In this document: positions 18,561 to 30,518 of the stretch, piece by piece
Position numbering within the stretch: position 1 is the stretch's first letter
How the letters are laid out: each line of letters opens with the position of its first letter
Assembly (NCBI GenBank): GCA_032164245.1
Contig: JAVMKO010000003.1
Span: 64,178,390 to 64,242,389 of the forward strand
DNA: 64,000 nucleotides
Direction of reading: 5' to 3'
Source: Sternotherus odoratus
Taxonomy: Eukaryota; Chordata; Testudines; Kinosternidae
Translations under genes and position numbers: made by a program
The notes under the pieces: model-generated
Databases searched by the model: none
Told to the model about the DNA's origin: nothing
Seen by the model: only the letters and a program-made list of their open reading frames with translations

Positions 18561-20160
18561 GTTGTTGAATAAAAGAACAACTGAGTACTTCCTTTTGGGA
18601 AGATGAATTTTTTTCAGGAAGCTACATTCTCCAAGTTGTCATTCATATTTGGTTTATTTAAGACTCCCACAGATTTTAGGCTAGGAGCTCTCTGGGGAAA
18701 AGAAAGACTGTGCTGTTTGTTTGCACAATGCCTTTAACAAGAGGGCAAAGGAATATTTTCATCAGAGATGTTTAAGGCACTGAGAATCTCAGTCACAGCA
18801 GCTGACGTTTTTTTTACCTCACTGTGGCACCCCAAAATAATCTGTAATGGGAAAGTCTTCTCCAAAATCATTTCAACTTACAATGAATTCACACAATGTA
18901 TTCCTAAAAAATAAATGCTTATAGGTTATCTTCTCTGAATCACAGTTTTGGAAAGATTTCTCAAGTTAGGTCCTAATGAAAGCTAAATTTTGTCACCTTG
19001 TGAAGGGAAGATTTCTCTGTAACTGTGGGGGTTTACAAATAACATGTTTTTTCAAAGTGTCTGTACAGACTACAATCCATGATATTGTCACTTAGGCCTC
19101 AAATTCTAACATGCTGACTAAACTTCATGATATTTCTTCACAACCATTTGTGAACAACTCAGGACATGGAGGCTGCATTTATCATCAAGTCCAAAGGAAC
19201 AGTGACAGCACTACAATTAGCTCTACAAAGCACTCAGTATACCAAAAGAAAAACAAACCCACTGGTGATGATCATATCTCCTGACTACCGGAACATCTAC
19301 TGCTGAAACAAAATGGTCACACACGGCTCAAGAATGTGAGTATTTCCTGTCATAGGAAAGGGAAGAAAAGCCAGCATAATTGTTCACCACATTGGACACC
19401 ACTGTGAATAAAAATTAATTAAGGTAACTTTAAATTAATTATATTTAAAACAGGCTTTGTAGACATTAATCATAGTTTAGAATCAGTTCCTGGTATTTCT
19501 GTAGTGTGCCATAAAAGTAAAGACAGAAAATTCTTTATCTCACAGCTTGACATATTGTATTTCAAAGCAAGTTAGCACTTGATTTCTTTAGTTTCAAAAA
19601 ATTATTCTTTACCACATGGCATAACTTCTAGATTATCAACTCTAAAAAATTATTTAGAAAGCAAATATTCAAAGCGAGTTAAAATAGTCCATGTAAATAT
19701 ATTTGCAACTAAATTGTAGACGGTAAAATGTCAAAATAATACATACAGGGTTGTGTGTAAAAGTGATCTATAAACTTATTCAATATGAATTACTTTAGGA
19801 ATCATCTTTCTCATACCTTAAAGGCTATTTGCATAAACTTATGTTCACTACAAACTAACAACTACCAATACACCTTTTCAGATTCTTGCCATCCAGTATT
19901 CCAATTTGAAGGGTGTAGAAAAAAGGTGAAATTTTGGCCCCATTCAAGTCAGTGGAAGTTTTGCCATCGACTTCAATGAAGTCAGAATTTCATCCATTGT
20001 TTATTCTAGAATTTAGTTTTAGTTATACAAAGAAAAATCCCTATAGATTATGGAGGTCACTTGAAATAATATCCTCTAACCTCTCTGCCTCATAAAAATG
20101 CTGATAAAATGATTTAATACTCTGAATATGAAGTCTAAAGACATTTCTGAAACTTAAAAT
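18561..20160. other. No gene recognised; short old repeat at 19925-19995
   Basis: AT-rich and unique-looking. 19925-19995 has the CCCATTCAAGTCAGTGGAAGTTTTGCCATCGACTTCAATG-type inverted pair that is widespread in amniote genomes. A related half is at 61190-61270. Nothing else was recognised. Confidence 0.45.
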
Positions 20161-20164
20161 TTTC

Positions 20165-20515
20165 TAAATTGATGAGAAGCACAAATCTTCCAAAGGAACT
20201 AGTGGATCTGCTGGATCACCAGGGGTTAAAAGGAGAAATTGAAGATAGGAATGTTGCTGAGAGGGTAACTCCTCCCCCCCCCCCCCCCCCCCATCTGTCT
20301 TCACCACCAAGGTTGGGAAAGACATTTACCTCTGACCTGCTTTTTTCCCTGGTAATAAAGATGTGCTACTTTCAGAGACTGAGGTGCCAGAAGGAGATTC
20401 TGGAGCAAGGATAATTTAAAAAGCAATAAGCCAACTAACCCAGATGGTATACATCCAAGAGTCCTGAAGGAGCTTAAGCACGAAGTGACTGAGATCACAA
20501 AAATATGCAAATTCT
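20165..20515 (+). mobile_element. CR1 LINE fragment, plus strand
   Basis: It contains decayed CR1 ORF2 phrases in order: GCTGAGAGGGTAA, TCTGTCTTCACC, GACTGAGGTGCCAGAAGGAG, and CCAGATGGTATACATCCAAGAGTCCTGAAGGAGCTTAA (the DG-I-x-P-R-V-L-K-E-L segment). A poly-C tract at about 20275-20292 interrupts it. There is no open frame. Confidence 0.75.
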
Positions 20516-21624
20516 CTCATTAAAACAGCCACTGATTCAGAGGACAAGCAAATGTTGCGCTTGTTTTATATATTTCAAACTTTTAATTGAATCAAACTTA
20601 CAATAACATAAAACATTAACATACTACATTGTACATTACTTACTCGGGGATATGGATAATATTCAAAGAAGCTCAGCTGGCAGGGGATTCCCCCTCCTGT
20701 GAATGTTGTATATTTTTAATATATAGATACTTTAATAAATATAGGCTCAATCCAGCTGGCATGTATAGTTCTATTACTACTCGGAGTAGAAAAGCACTAC
20801 ATTCAGTAATGTAGGAACATGCTTTACAATAATACAATATTAGGGTTTTGTTAAGACATGTGTTTGTACTTTAAAGTGTTCAACCCCTTCTGGGGTAACA
20901 GAATCCATTAGTACAAGTCTAACACAACAACAAAACAAGAGAGTCATTGGTCCAGGTGGGGTCAGACTTCAGCCCTCTTCCTTAGAGATGGGCTCCCACT
21001 GTCTAACCACAAGCTCCTGGGCTCCAATTAACAACCATCTGGGTCAGGTTTCCCCTCCTTCCAAAGGCATCTGGCAGCCGGCTGTGGTCTTCTGCCAGTT
21101 CCTTGCTCAAGTCTGGCTTCTTGCCACATGTTGGAGCAGCCCATCTGTTCTCCTCCCCAGCCAGCCTTCAACTGCCAGGCTTTCCTCCTTTGGTCCTATA
21201 CCTACCTGCTCTAGTGGCTAACAGAACAGAGCTGACTGGCCCAAGGCATGTTGGCCCTTTAAAGGGGGCAGACTGTCCTCTACAATGACCAATTGCTACC
21301 CGCCTCTTTATCTAACCTTTAACACGTGCTTAATTGTGCATACACATCACAGCAGAGGGAGGTTTTAGAGAGGAATTTCAATGAGAAGGCAGCAGCAGTG
21401 GTGCTCTACCTTGCTGGTCAGCTCAGGTACAGCACACTAAGGGGCACAGGCAGCATGGGGAAATGTGCAGAAACGATCTTCAGAAGAGGAAAACTGAGGT
21501 GCCAAGGCTGTCAGACTGACGAAATGGAAGGATTGGAGGAGCAATACAATTAGAGACAAGGCTGAATACAAATGGAGGGAGAAGTAAAGCTATGCAGTCT
21601 TCAAAGTAAGAACAAGAAGCTAAG
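20516..21624. other. No gene recognised
   Basis: 20940-21310 is C/T-rich and may be part of a retroelement (CCTTTAAAGGGG at about 21257), but no terminus or domain was found. The remainder is AT-rich. Confidence 0.4.
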
Positions 21625-21865
21625 GGTCTGTTTACACTGGCACTTACAGGACCGGCAGTTACTGCGCTACTCAGAGAGACCTGAAGGGAAACTGCTGTTG
21701 TGTGTTCACACTGTAAGCCGCCTGCGCAATAGGGTGTTGGCACTTGCAGTGGTATTCGGAGCAGTGCACTCTGGGCAGCTATCCCACAGAGCAGGTCTTC
21801 CTGTTCTGCCCCTAAGAGTTGTGGGAAGGGGTGGAAAGAGAAGGGGGTCATGGGACACCATAGCT

Positions 21866-22157
21866 CAGCGGTTCTCAAACTTACCTGAACCGCGACCCTT
21901 TTTTCCTCAGCTGCCCAGCGGCGCGACCCTTCTATGTCCGCCGAAAAGCCGCTGAATGAATTACTTCCGCATTCGGTGGCTATTTTCAGCGGACATGCTG
22001 AGCGCTCCCGAAATAGCACAGCATGTCCACCGAAAAGCTGCCGAATGTGGAAGTAATTCATTCGGCGGCTTTCAAACAGCGCCGGGAGCTCGCGACTCCC
22101 CCTGGGAACGCTCGGCGACCCCCAGAGGGGTCGCGACCCCCGGTTTGAGAAACCCTG
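21866..22157. mobile_element. hAT MITE, 292 bp, near-perfect 8-bp duplication
   Basis: Ends CAGCGGTTCTCAAAC and GTTTGAGAAACCCTG. The duplication is CCATAGCT (21858-21865) against CCCTAGCT (22158-22165), one mismatch. The interior is a fold-back: about 34 bases around GCCGCTGAATGAATTACTTCC pair with a segment at about 22035-22072. It belongs to the same family as 63565-63853. Confidence 0.85.
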
Positions 22158-22307
22158 CCCTAGCTCCTGTCCAAATGCCCCATGATGCATTGCTTTGCAT
22201 CCCAGGGCTTCCGCCAACATTTGGTACCATCTTTCAACAGTTTGTGTACTGTGCGCTCTGCCTCTTCGGTTTGCAGGAATGATCCCAAACTGTTGACCAG
22301 TGTGCTG

Positions 22308-22720
22308 CTTGCTCAGACTAACATGTTACAAGTGGCAATGGAGTTATTCCTTAAACTACGAAGGCAAGAGGAGTGTGACATTGATTTCACCACGCATAGC
22401 AGCTATGACAGAAGATTGCTTGTGGTATTCAGGGAGGTGCTGACCACAGTGGAATGGCACTTTTGGGCTCAGGAAACGAGCACTGAGTGGTGGGAGCATA
22501 CTGTCATGAACATCTGGGATGATGAGCAGTGGCTGTGGAACTTTAGGATGAGGAAAGCCACATTCATGGGACTGGGTGATAAGCTTGCCCTAGTCCTGCA
22601 GTGCAAGGACACGAGAGTAAGAACTGCCTTGCCACTAGAGAAGCACGTGGCAATTACACTGTGGAAGCTGGCTACTCCAGACTGCTACCGATCGGTCACT
22701 AACCAGTTGGGAAAGTTGAC
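22308..22720 (+). pseudogene. Harbinger transposase, N-terminal remnant
   Basis: About 135 codons can be aligned to residues about 25-170 of the 330-1571 transposase: ETSTEWWEHTV, WDDEQWLWNFRMRKATFMGL, LEKHVAITLWKLATPDCYRSVTNQ. After the GKLTI segment homology ends and the frame runs on into unrelated sequence to a stop at 22775. The catalytic nuclease is absent. Many substitutions show that it is a different, older lineage than copy 1. Confidence 0.82.
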
Positions 22721-23891
22721 CATTAGAAAGGAGCTGTTAAGAATTAACTACCCCGTTTATCTTAGCATTATTTAGCACAAACACACAAAGTATCCAAAGT
22801 GGAACAAATTCCAGCAATACTCAAAGTTCAAATGATTTAATTTTGTTTACCAGCTAAGCTGAACCTGTGTGTCAATTAAGGGATGTCCCAGCAATCATAT
22901 AGCATAGTAATCGCAATGACTGAGGAACCAAAATCAAAATTCAACCCATGCTCCATCGTTTCTAAATGGTATCAATCACCACAGTATCCCCCAGTACTCT
23001 GTTTACATGCACAAATGCAATTTTCCTTGCTCTCCGACATTTGATGTGGCAGCAGCTGTAGATTTTATTCTGTCTGTCTGTAAATTTCTAATTCAAACCA
23101 ACAAGAATCCAATAGAGCAAAGATGTGCCTGTTATACTCTGACCAGGGAGCATATTAGGAGGTGATTTCTCTAGCCTAATGCTCTGGAAGTATCAAAAAT
23201 ACTGGACAATAAAACTACCAACATGGAGATATTAGACTTTATAGCTATACACACAACAAGCATAAAAAGCACAGGGACGTACTATGCCCTTTTAAAATCT
23301 CATTTACGTGGCTAGAAAGTAAGATAAATAAGTCTGCTGTTATATAAACAATAATTATGTTAATCCAGCTATAATGTATGAGAACTATCCCTTAGATAGA
23401 ACATCAATGCATATAACTATATTCAAAGTTCTGATGGAGTAACAGTTACTAAAATTACCACTGCAGATGAAACTATACTACAAAGTAATTTTTTTGTGAC
23501 TATACCTAAAGGTCTAAAGAATTAAAATATTTCACTCTTTTACTGATAATGTACAAAGAAAATCTAAGTTATACCCAAGTAAGGTACTTTTGAAAATGAA
23601 CATAATAGTTTGAGTTTAAACACACCACATTTGGCATGGAGAAATAATCCAATTGTTTTTAAACAATGGAACAAAAAAGGTAGCAATCTCTAAAACCAAA
23701 TCATATGCATGCATGTGCAGTTAATGTTTATCACCGTTTTAGACATAAAAATCAAAATTGGGACGTAGATATGATGACTGTCCTTGATGTTTAACATTCA
23801 GCTTTTTCTGTTTGCTATGTATCTTTTTATATAGAGGGATATTGAAAAATGATCTAAAGAAGGGAACAATGAAAAAAAAATTTTTTTTTAC
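22721..23891. other. PREP intron sequence, no other feature recognised
   Basis: AT-rich, unique-looking DNA to the left of (downstream on the minus strand of) the last PREP exon found. Confidence 0.45.
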
Positions 23892-23997
23892 CTTTTATAC
23901 CATTTGATTCCTTTTGTAGATCACAATACCACAGCCTGTTCACTGGATCACATCCTTCTCGTATGGATAGTAAAACATATCGACCATCATCAGATAC
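23892..23997 (-). CDS. PREP: PREP coding exon (about residues 240-275)
   Basis: 106 bp, in phase 0 at entry. It encodes [20 protein letters not shown] and the [15 protein letters not shown] segment plus one base. The acceptor is TTGCAG and the donor AAG/GTAAAA. It follows the 44225-44346 exon directly (…WMGGAE joined to VSDDGRY). The segment belongs to the beta-propeller that gates access to the active site of this cytosolic serine peptidase. The donor is followed by nine A and nine T, an unusual context. The next exons are not in 1-23891 as far as I can see. Confidence 0.93.
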
Positions 23998-25250
23998 CTG
24001 CAAGAAATTACAGAAAGTTAGGACAACACATTATTTTGAGAGATACTTCTGAACAGGAAAATCAGTGACATGTACATTTAAGACATTCAAGACAATTATT
24101 TAAGAAGGAATGCAATTTTCCTGTTAAACTTTACTAGGAAGTAAGACTAGCTCATAACAATCTCAAATAAAATGTGGTGGGATTTTTTTTGTTTTTTACT
24201 GAAAGGGAAGGCTGTTTAATATGTGTCATTAGAACAAAAGTAGATACTTCTGTTGGGTCTTCATTTTCTACTGACGGTATAGGATCAAGTAGCATTATAC
24301 TGGTTTTAGAACATTCGAACTACACAGACATAATGGAAAAGACAAAGAATGCTTGGCTTATTTTTGTTAACAAAGTCTAGCCATTACTATCCTTGGTAGT
24401 ATTCACTCATTTACACACTCCTCTCTACATCTCATCTTTTCTTAGTCATCTGTGTTACTACACCACCAGGGTAAGCTTCCCAAACATAATAAAAATGGAA
24501 GGTCAACTACTCATCTTATTAAAAAAATTAAAAGGCAAGTCTGCAGATACTGAATTCAATTTCGAACAGATTTTAAATATAGAACACGCAACCATATTTT
24601 CTAAGTATAAGATCTGCACCTTTCATCAAATATATAATCTTTCACTTTAAACAAACAAGTTTTAGTGCTCTTGAAAGGCACTTGTTCGACGGCGCTGGAG
24701 ACAGATGCCCTCCACATAGCCACAGAATATACACATCACAGTCAGTAAAGGGCTTTCTCATACTGCTCCATCAGCTTGCTTGAAACTCAACCTAGAGAGG
24801 AAATGAGAACTTTAGATGAGAGTAACAAAAAAATGTAGAAAAGCAGTGGAGGGAAGAATGAGGATGAGGACAAATATGATATTTCTGTTGGTTGGCAGGC
24901 TAATGCTCACATCTGGATGGAAGTGAAAGAGGATTTCTATATTTAGTATATATGGATGTATTAGCTATACAAGTACATACACACACATTCACATGTGTGT
25001 ATACAAAAGCAGCTATGGATCCTTGAAGTTGGTTTTAGAAAATGGACTGAGGAAGTAGAGGGAGAAGGCAAGATAGACATGGTCCACAAGGGAATTCTAG
25101 GAAGAGTGCACAGGATAAAAGCAGGCATGGAGGTGATCATGAGTAAAGGTCACAGAAAGAGCCTCAGTATGAGCTGTATGCATTGAGCAAAGAGAGCATG
25201 GTGAGGAAGAATTTAAAGGAGATAAGGGCAGAAAGGATGATGCTAGGTAT
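23998..25250. other. PREP intron, unique-looking
   Basis: AT-rich with no repeat or exon recognised. 24955-25010 has a short (CA)n-like tract. Confidence 0.45.
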
Positions 25251-25254
25251 AAAG

Positions 25255-26700
25255 AAGAACATAAGAATGGCCATGCTGAGTCAGACCAATTGTTCATCTA
25301 GCCCGGTATCCTGTCTTCTGACAGTGACCAGTGCCAGATGATTCAGTGAGAATGAGCAGAAGAGGGTAATTATCAACTGAGCCATCCCCTGTCGTTCTTT
25401 AACAAAGTTATACTTCACAACATCCTCTGGCAATGAACTCCACCGGCTGGCTGCATTGTGTGAAACAGTACTTCCTTTTGTTTTAAATTTGCTGCCTATT
25501 AATTTCATTTGGTAAGCACTGATTCTTGTGTTATCGGAAGAGATAAATAACGCTTCCCTATTCACTTTCTCCATTCCATTCAAGATAGTATAGACCTGTA
25601 TTATATCCCTCCTTAGTTCTCTCTTTCTAAGCTAAACAGTCCCACTCTTTTTAATCTTTCCTAGTATGGAAGTAGTTCCATACCCCTTATTTCTGTTGCC
25701 TCTCAGTATCTTTTCCATATTTCTGAGACGGGGTGACGAGAACTGCATGCAATATTCAATGTGTGGGCATCCCACAGATTTTTATAGTGGCATTGTATTA
25801 CCTAACCCCTTCCGAATGGCTCCTAATTTTGTTAGATTTTTTGACTGCCACTGCACATTGAGCAGATGTTTACACAATTATCCACGACTCCAAGATCTCT
25901 TTTTTGAGTAGTAAAGCTAATTTAGAACCTTTTACTTTGTATGTATAGTTGGGATTTTTTCCAATGTGCATTACTTTGTATTTATCAACAATGAATTTAA
26001 TCTGCCATTTTGTTGCCCTGTCACCCAGTTTTGTGTGATCCCTCCATTACTCTGCAGTATGCTTTGGATTTTGAGTAATTTTGTATCATCTGCAAACTTT
26101 ACCACCTCACTGTTCACCCCTTTTTCCAGATCATTTATTAGTGTGTTGAACAGACTGGTCCCGGTACAGATTCTTGGACCCTGCTATTTACCTCTCTCCA
26201 CTGTGAAAACTGTGTATTCCTACCCTTTATTTCCCATCTCAGATCCAGTTACTGAGGCATGAGAGGACCTTCCCTCTTATCCCATGACAGCCTACTTTGC
26301 TTAAGAAATTTTGGTGAAGGATTGTGCCAAAGGCTTTCTGAAAATTCAAGTACATTATATCCCCTTGATCACCCTTACCCACATGCTTGTTGACCCCCTT
26401 AAAGAATTCTAACAGATTGGTGAAGCATGATTTTCCTATACAAAAGCCATGTTAACTGTTCCCAACATATCATGGTCATCTATGTGTCTGATAAGTCTGT
26501 CCTTTACTATAGTTTCAACCAATTTGCCACATACTGAAGTTAGGCTCACTGGCTTGTAATTACCAGGACTGCCTCTGGAGCCTTTTTAAAAAAATCAGCA
26601 TTGCATTAGCTAACCTCTAGTCACTTGTCACAGAGGCCGATTAAAGAAGGAACAAGTTTCATTATCTTATTACAATTCATCAGCAAAGATATTTTAAGAA
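25255..26700 (-). mobile_element. CR1 LINE fragment, minus strand, 3' half
   Basis: The plus strand carries the reverse complement of CR1 in order: AAGAATGGCCATGCTGAGTCAGACCAA, the ACATCCTCTGGCAA block, CTGCTGCCTATTAATTTCATTTGG, GTGGGCATCCCACAGATTTTTATAG, the CAGATCATTTATTAGTGTGTTGAACAG block and GCCTCTGGAGCC. On the minus strand this is the distal RT region and 3' UTR. The frame is broken many times. It lies in the same sense as PREP, in its 20-kb intron. Confidence 0.88.
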
Positions 26701-27012
26701 GGGCTGACCACGGTCATAGCCTTGGGATAGAGAGAAAATTATCCCTGCTTAAAAGTTATTGGGGGGAAAAGGTCCATTGAGAGCAATCTTCTGCGTTTAG
26801 AATTAGCAATATAACCGATGAGCTGGAAAGAACCTCTGTGGAGTTGGTTCTATCAAGACTCACTTCCCACAAAACTCCATAGCCTCTCATGGACTTGTGG
26901 AAATTGGATACAGACAGAAACTGCAGCAGAAACAAGAGGCATGTGCCTCTATTATACAAGCAGGTCTGCTTATTGTGCTGATCCCTCCCCTTAGCCCCCC
27001 ATCCCAAACAGA

Positions 27013-27170
27013 ATACAAGCATCAGAAGGGTAGCCATGTTTAGTCTGTATCAACAAAAACAATGCAGAGTCCAGAGGCACTTTAGAGATTAATAATAGAT
27101 TAATTTGGGCATATACTTTCGTGGATAAAAAAACTCACTTCTTCACGTGCATCATACACGCATGTCTCTC
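27013..27170 (+). repeat. Diverged copy of the GTAGCC-GTTTAGTCT reptile repeat
   Basis: It shares GTAGCCATGTTTAGTCTGTATCA, the GAGGCACTTTAGAGATTAA block and ATACTTTCGTGGAT with the fold-back at 8133-8330, and ends with ACTCACTTCTTCACGTGCATCA. Confidence 0.7.
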
Positions 27171-27683
27171 CACCTATACACATGAAGATGTCCTGCATTA
27201 GCAAAAGTACAGCTGCTATCTAAGACAACAATGGGGATTAAACAGATGACCACCAGAACTAAAAGCATGAGTCTTCAAAGCTTGTGCAAAAAAGGCAGGT
27301 TCCCAATATGAGGACAGATCCTCTATGGATTAGTGAGGGACACCATATATACACCCTTCCCCCACCTGGTTTACACAAAGCAAAATATGAGACATAACTG
27401 AAATGAGTATTTGGCAATTCACACAATAATTTACACATTATCATACAAATTTCAGTGCAAAACCTGTGTTAAAGAAGTGTTTTCACTGTGACACTCATCC
27501 TCAGATCAGCAGCTGGGTTTGAACCCCTTGATTTTTAGATTCCTACTTTTGGGCAACAGGAATAATAATTATTCGTTAAGCAGAGCAGAGACAGGGGCCT
27601 CTTCCGAGATGCACACTTTTCTAGGGGGTTACACAACTATTTACTAGTCAGCAGCAGACAATCAGTGACCAGGAATCCTAGAT

Positions 27684-27955
27684 TCTATCACTGACTCTGG
27701 GGACATGGGGACACTGGAAACTTCAAAGCGCACTTTGAAGTGCGACTGTGGTCACGCGCGAGCACGGAGAGAGAGCTCTCTTGGTAATCCACCTCCACGA
27801 GGGGATTAGCTCCGAGCACCCAGCGCTCGGAGCCCATCCACACTAGCATTTAAAGTGCTCAGACTTGCTGTGCTTGGGGATGTGCGATTTTTCACACCCC
27901 TGAGCCAGCATGTTAGAGCACTATAAAATGTAAGTGTAGCCAAGCCCTGGGAGAG
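27684..27955. repeat. MITE with GTGTAGCCAAGCCC-type end
   Basis: CpG-rich interior with inverted CGAGGGGATTAGCTCCGAGC / GCTCGGAGC segments, ending AAGTGTAGCCAAGCCCTGG. The same family end occurs at 41829-42060, 56542-56838 and 58640-58800. Confidence 0.65.
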
Positions 27956-28574
27956 GAGCGTGGTTTTTAGTCATTACAAATAATACATGATGAACAAAAC
28001 TGGTTGAATCATTCTGAAAGACTGTGTGGTGCAGCAGGTAAGACTGGTGTCTGTCATATTAGAACCCTGCATTCTGTGCCTGCCATGATGTTGCATTAGC
28101 TCTCTGCCAAGTGAATTTAATTTTTTAAAAAAAAAGCAGGTAGAGGAGGGAGAAGTGTTCAGCAGCCGTTACCTAACCATCTTTTAGGATGGGGTTCATG
28201 GCCTTCGTTAATAATGGTAGCATGAACAGCATAGGAATTTAAACGGAACTCAGAGGTGAGATTTCCCTTTACCAGCTCAGGGAATTTGGCTTTAGGGATA
28301 ATTAGTGAAGGGCTGTAGGTGTCTTTTTAGCATCTTCAGAAGTTTGACATTACTTGCATCACAGCAGATTTGCCATCATATTAAAATCTTCTCATTCAAG
28401 TTGGCACATAAGTTTTCTGGGACGGCAACAATGTTAGAAGATGCGAAGTCACCCACAGCAGAAATTTTTAAACTGTTATTATTAAACCCTTATTATTCTA
28501 CTAATTTTTTTTCATCGATCCAACATTTTTAGTCTTCCAGAATCACTGGAATTGGAAGTCACATTAGAAACCAA

Positions 28575-29550
28575 TTGTGATGGTTTACACTATTATGGTC
28601 CCCACTTTTACAAGATTTGAAATGTTGTGCAGTTTGCCTTGTGAGGTATCAGTTAAAATGTCAATCTTCTGAATATTACTGTCCTGGTAAAATATGCTTA
28701 TCAACATAGTATGTGAAGTTATAAGAGAGTCTACTATGCACCTTTGCTATAACCTGCTCCAAGTTTAAGAAAAGCAGGGTCCAAACCAGTTTCTCAGAAA
28801 CAAAGGAAAGACCAACATCCAGCCAGGTCTTAGTGGACTATTACCTAGTTACACACCCATTCTTTGACAGGAAAAAGGGTGTGAGCAAGGGCCTTTACAT
28901 ATTGACAAAGACACTGGGTGGGTGGGTGGCGGAAGATTCCTGTGTAAACAGATTGCCTGAACCCCAGCTAGAGGTAAAAGTGGTATAAGAACAAGAGACA
29001 GTGGCCTTCAAATCACCCCTTTTCCCCTACATATATGCTCACGGCAACTACAACACTCACTCTCAAAAGACAAATAAAGCATCATTGAACTAGCAGAGAG
29101 GTGGTCCTGGCTGGAAGGCTTTTCAGACAGTACAAACTACTGTAAGCAAATGGTAAGACTAAACCTTTTTGCTTTAAATTCACTAAGCTTGCATTTTACT
29201 CTTATTTCTTTTGTAACTGATCCTAACTTTTATGCATCATTACTTTTAATCATTTAAAAATCTTATTGTTTTATCTTAACCAAAGCACTTGGATTAAAGC
29301 ATGTGGGAAAATCTATTTGAGATAACAAGATTGGTACATATTTTCCAGTGATGAAATTTTATGTGAGCTTGCATTGTTTAGTAGTGTACTATGCAGTACA
29401 AGACATTTCTGGGGGGACAAGGCTGGGACTAGGAATCTGCTGGTGTTCTTCTACAGTGTAATTATCGAGTGATTAGCTAGTAGCACTCAATACAGTGCAG
29501 TTGGAAGCAAGTTACATGCTGGAGGTTAACTGGCCAGGAGGAGCTGTTCA
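28575..29550 (+). mobile_element. Probable solo LTR-like block
   Basis: It has a TATA-like GTGGTATAAGAACAAG at about 28980, AATAAA at about 29074, and then a T-rich 3' part with CTTGCATTTTACTCTTATTTCTTTTGTAACTGATCC, which resembles the R-U5 type of sequence in turtle LTRs and in the block at 40170-41325. A start at TGTGATGG (28577) is possible. The duplication was not found, so the limits are approximate. No coding domain is present. Confidence 0.5.
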
Positions 29551-29696
29551 CCAGTAAAGCATTGTAAAAGGCATTCCAGGATGGAGACCTAAGGAGACAG
29601 AGCTATCCAGCAGTCCAGATTGTACCTTGGGGTATGTCACACCGATCCAGCAAGGATACAGCACAATGTGTATAGGGAAATTTCTGATATCTAAAG

Positions 29697-30300
29697 CAGC
29701 GATTCTCAAACATTTTTTTTCACAGACCACGTGAAAATTGCTGAAGGCTTGGCGGACCACTTAATGATCTTTCCAAATGTTGTTTGTATCGTTAGCTAAG
29801 TATTGTAAAGCGCTTTGGATAAAAGCAACATATAAAAAAACACCCACAATAATTAACTTTTTTGTTCTACAAATAAAAGCACATAACTCATATTTTCATA
29901 TCAGTAGTCTGACCTTTCTAATGTGATGGGTGTGCGCGCTCTCTTCCCTGCTGCACCAGGCCCCAAGTTGGGACTGGGAAAGAGGGAGGTCTCCTGGAGC
30001 TGGAGAAAGTCACCTTTTTCTCTGGCCGTTGCAGTCCTGCCCGTCCCAAATTTCACCCAGCCCCTCTTCTCACTCCACTGCCCCCTCCCACCTATCTCCT
30101 ATTCCCCCCAAGGCCACAGCCTCACTTTACATGTGTGTCTTCTCTAGACTCCAGGCACCTAATTAGTGGGGCCACACCTTTGTGGCCCCACTAATTAGGT
30201 GGGTGGTCTGTCATTCTCTTGTGTGCGGGCATGCACCTTAGAGGGAACTATCCACTGGCCACCTCAATAGAGCTTGCGGACCACTGTTTGAGAACCTTAG
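29697..30300. mobile_element. Non-autonomous hAT element, 604 bp
   Basis: Ends CAGCGATTCTCAAAC and GTTTGAGAACCTTAG. The candidate duplication is ATCTAAAG / ATATAGAG (6 of 8). Near both ends lie GGACCAC phrases (subterminal), as in other hAT families. The interior holds a C-rich block and the perfect hairpin at 30156-30201. Confidence 0.75.
30156..30201. repeat. Perfect hairpin, 21-bp arms and 4-base loop
   Basis: CACCTAATTAGTGGGGCCACA (30156-30176), loop CCTT, and its exact reverse complement at 30181-30201. Confidence 0.95.
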
Positions 30301-30518
30301 ATATAGAGCAAACTTTGCTCTGTAGATATGAAATGTGACAGAAGACTTCCATATGGTCCTACATTTCTTGGTCAAATATGTTAATTTTTTCTTAGACATA
30401 AGGATTGTTAATATTTGCAACTGATGATACATGAGAAGTTTAAGAATCCCATTGATTCTACTCTATCAAGTTGCAACACTTTTGGAGATACAAGGGGAGT
30501 TAATTTTGGAAATATACC

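Larger units (their letters stand above)
21625..22720 (+). mobile_element. Harbinger copy 2, 3'-truncated, with nested hAT MITE
   Basis: The 5' part (TGCGCAATAGGGTGTTGGCAC; ATCCCACAGAGCAGG; TTGTGGGAAGGGG) parallels the first 170 bases of the window. The transposase start region follows at about 22300. It is interrupted at 21866-22157 by a hAT MITE. Homology to the Harbinger stops near 22712 in mid-gene. Confidence 0.8.

Noticed and set aside
10107..20292. C/G homopolymer runs (10107, 17975, 20275 and others) as functional sites
   Set aside because: They occur within repeats and are prone to slippage and sequencing error; no associated structure was seen.
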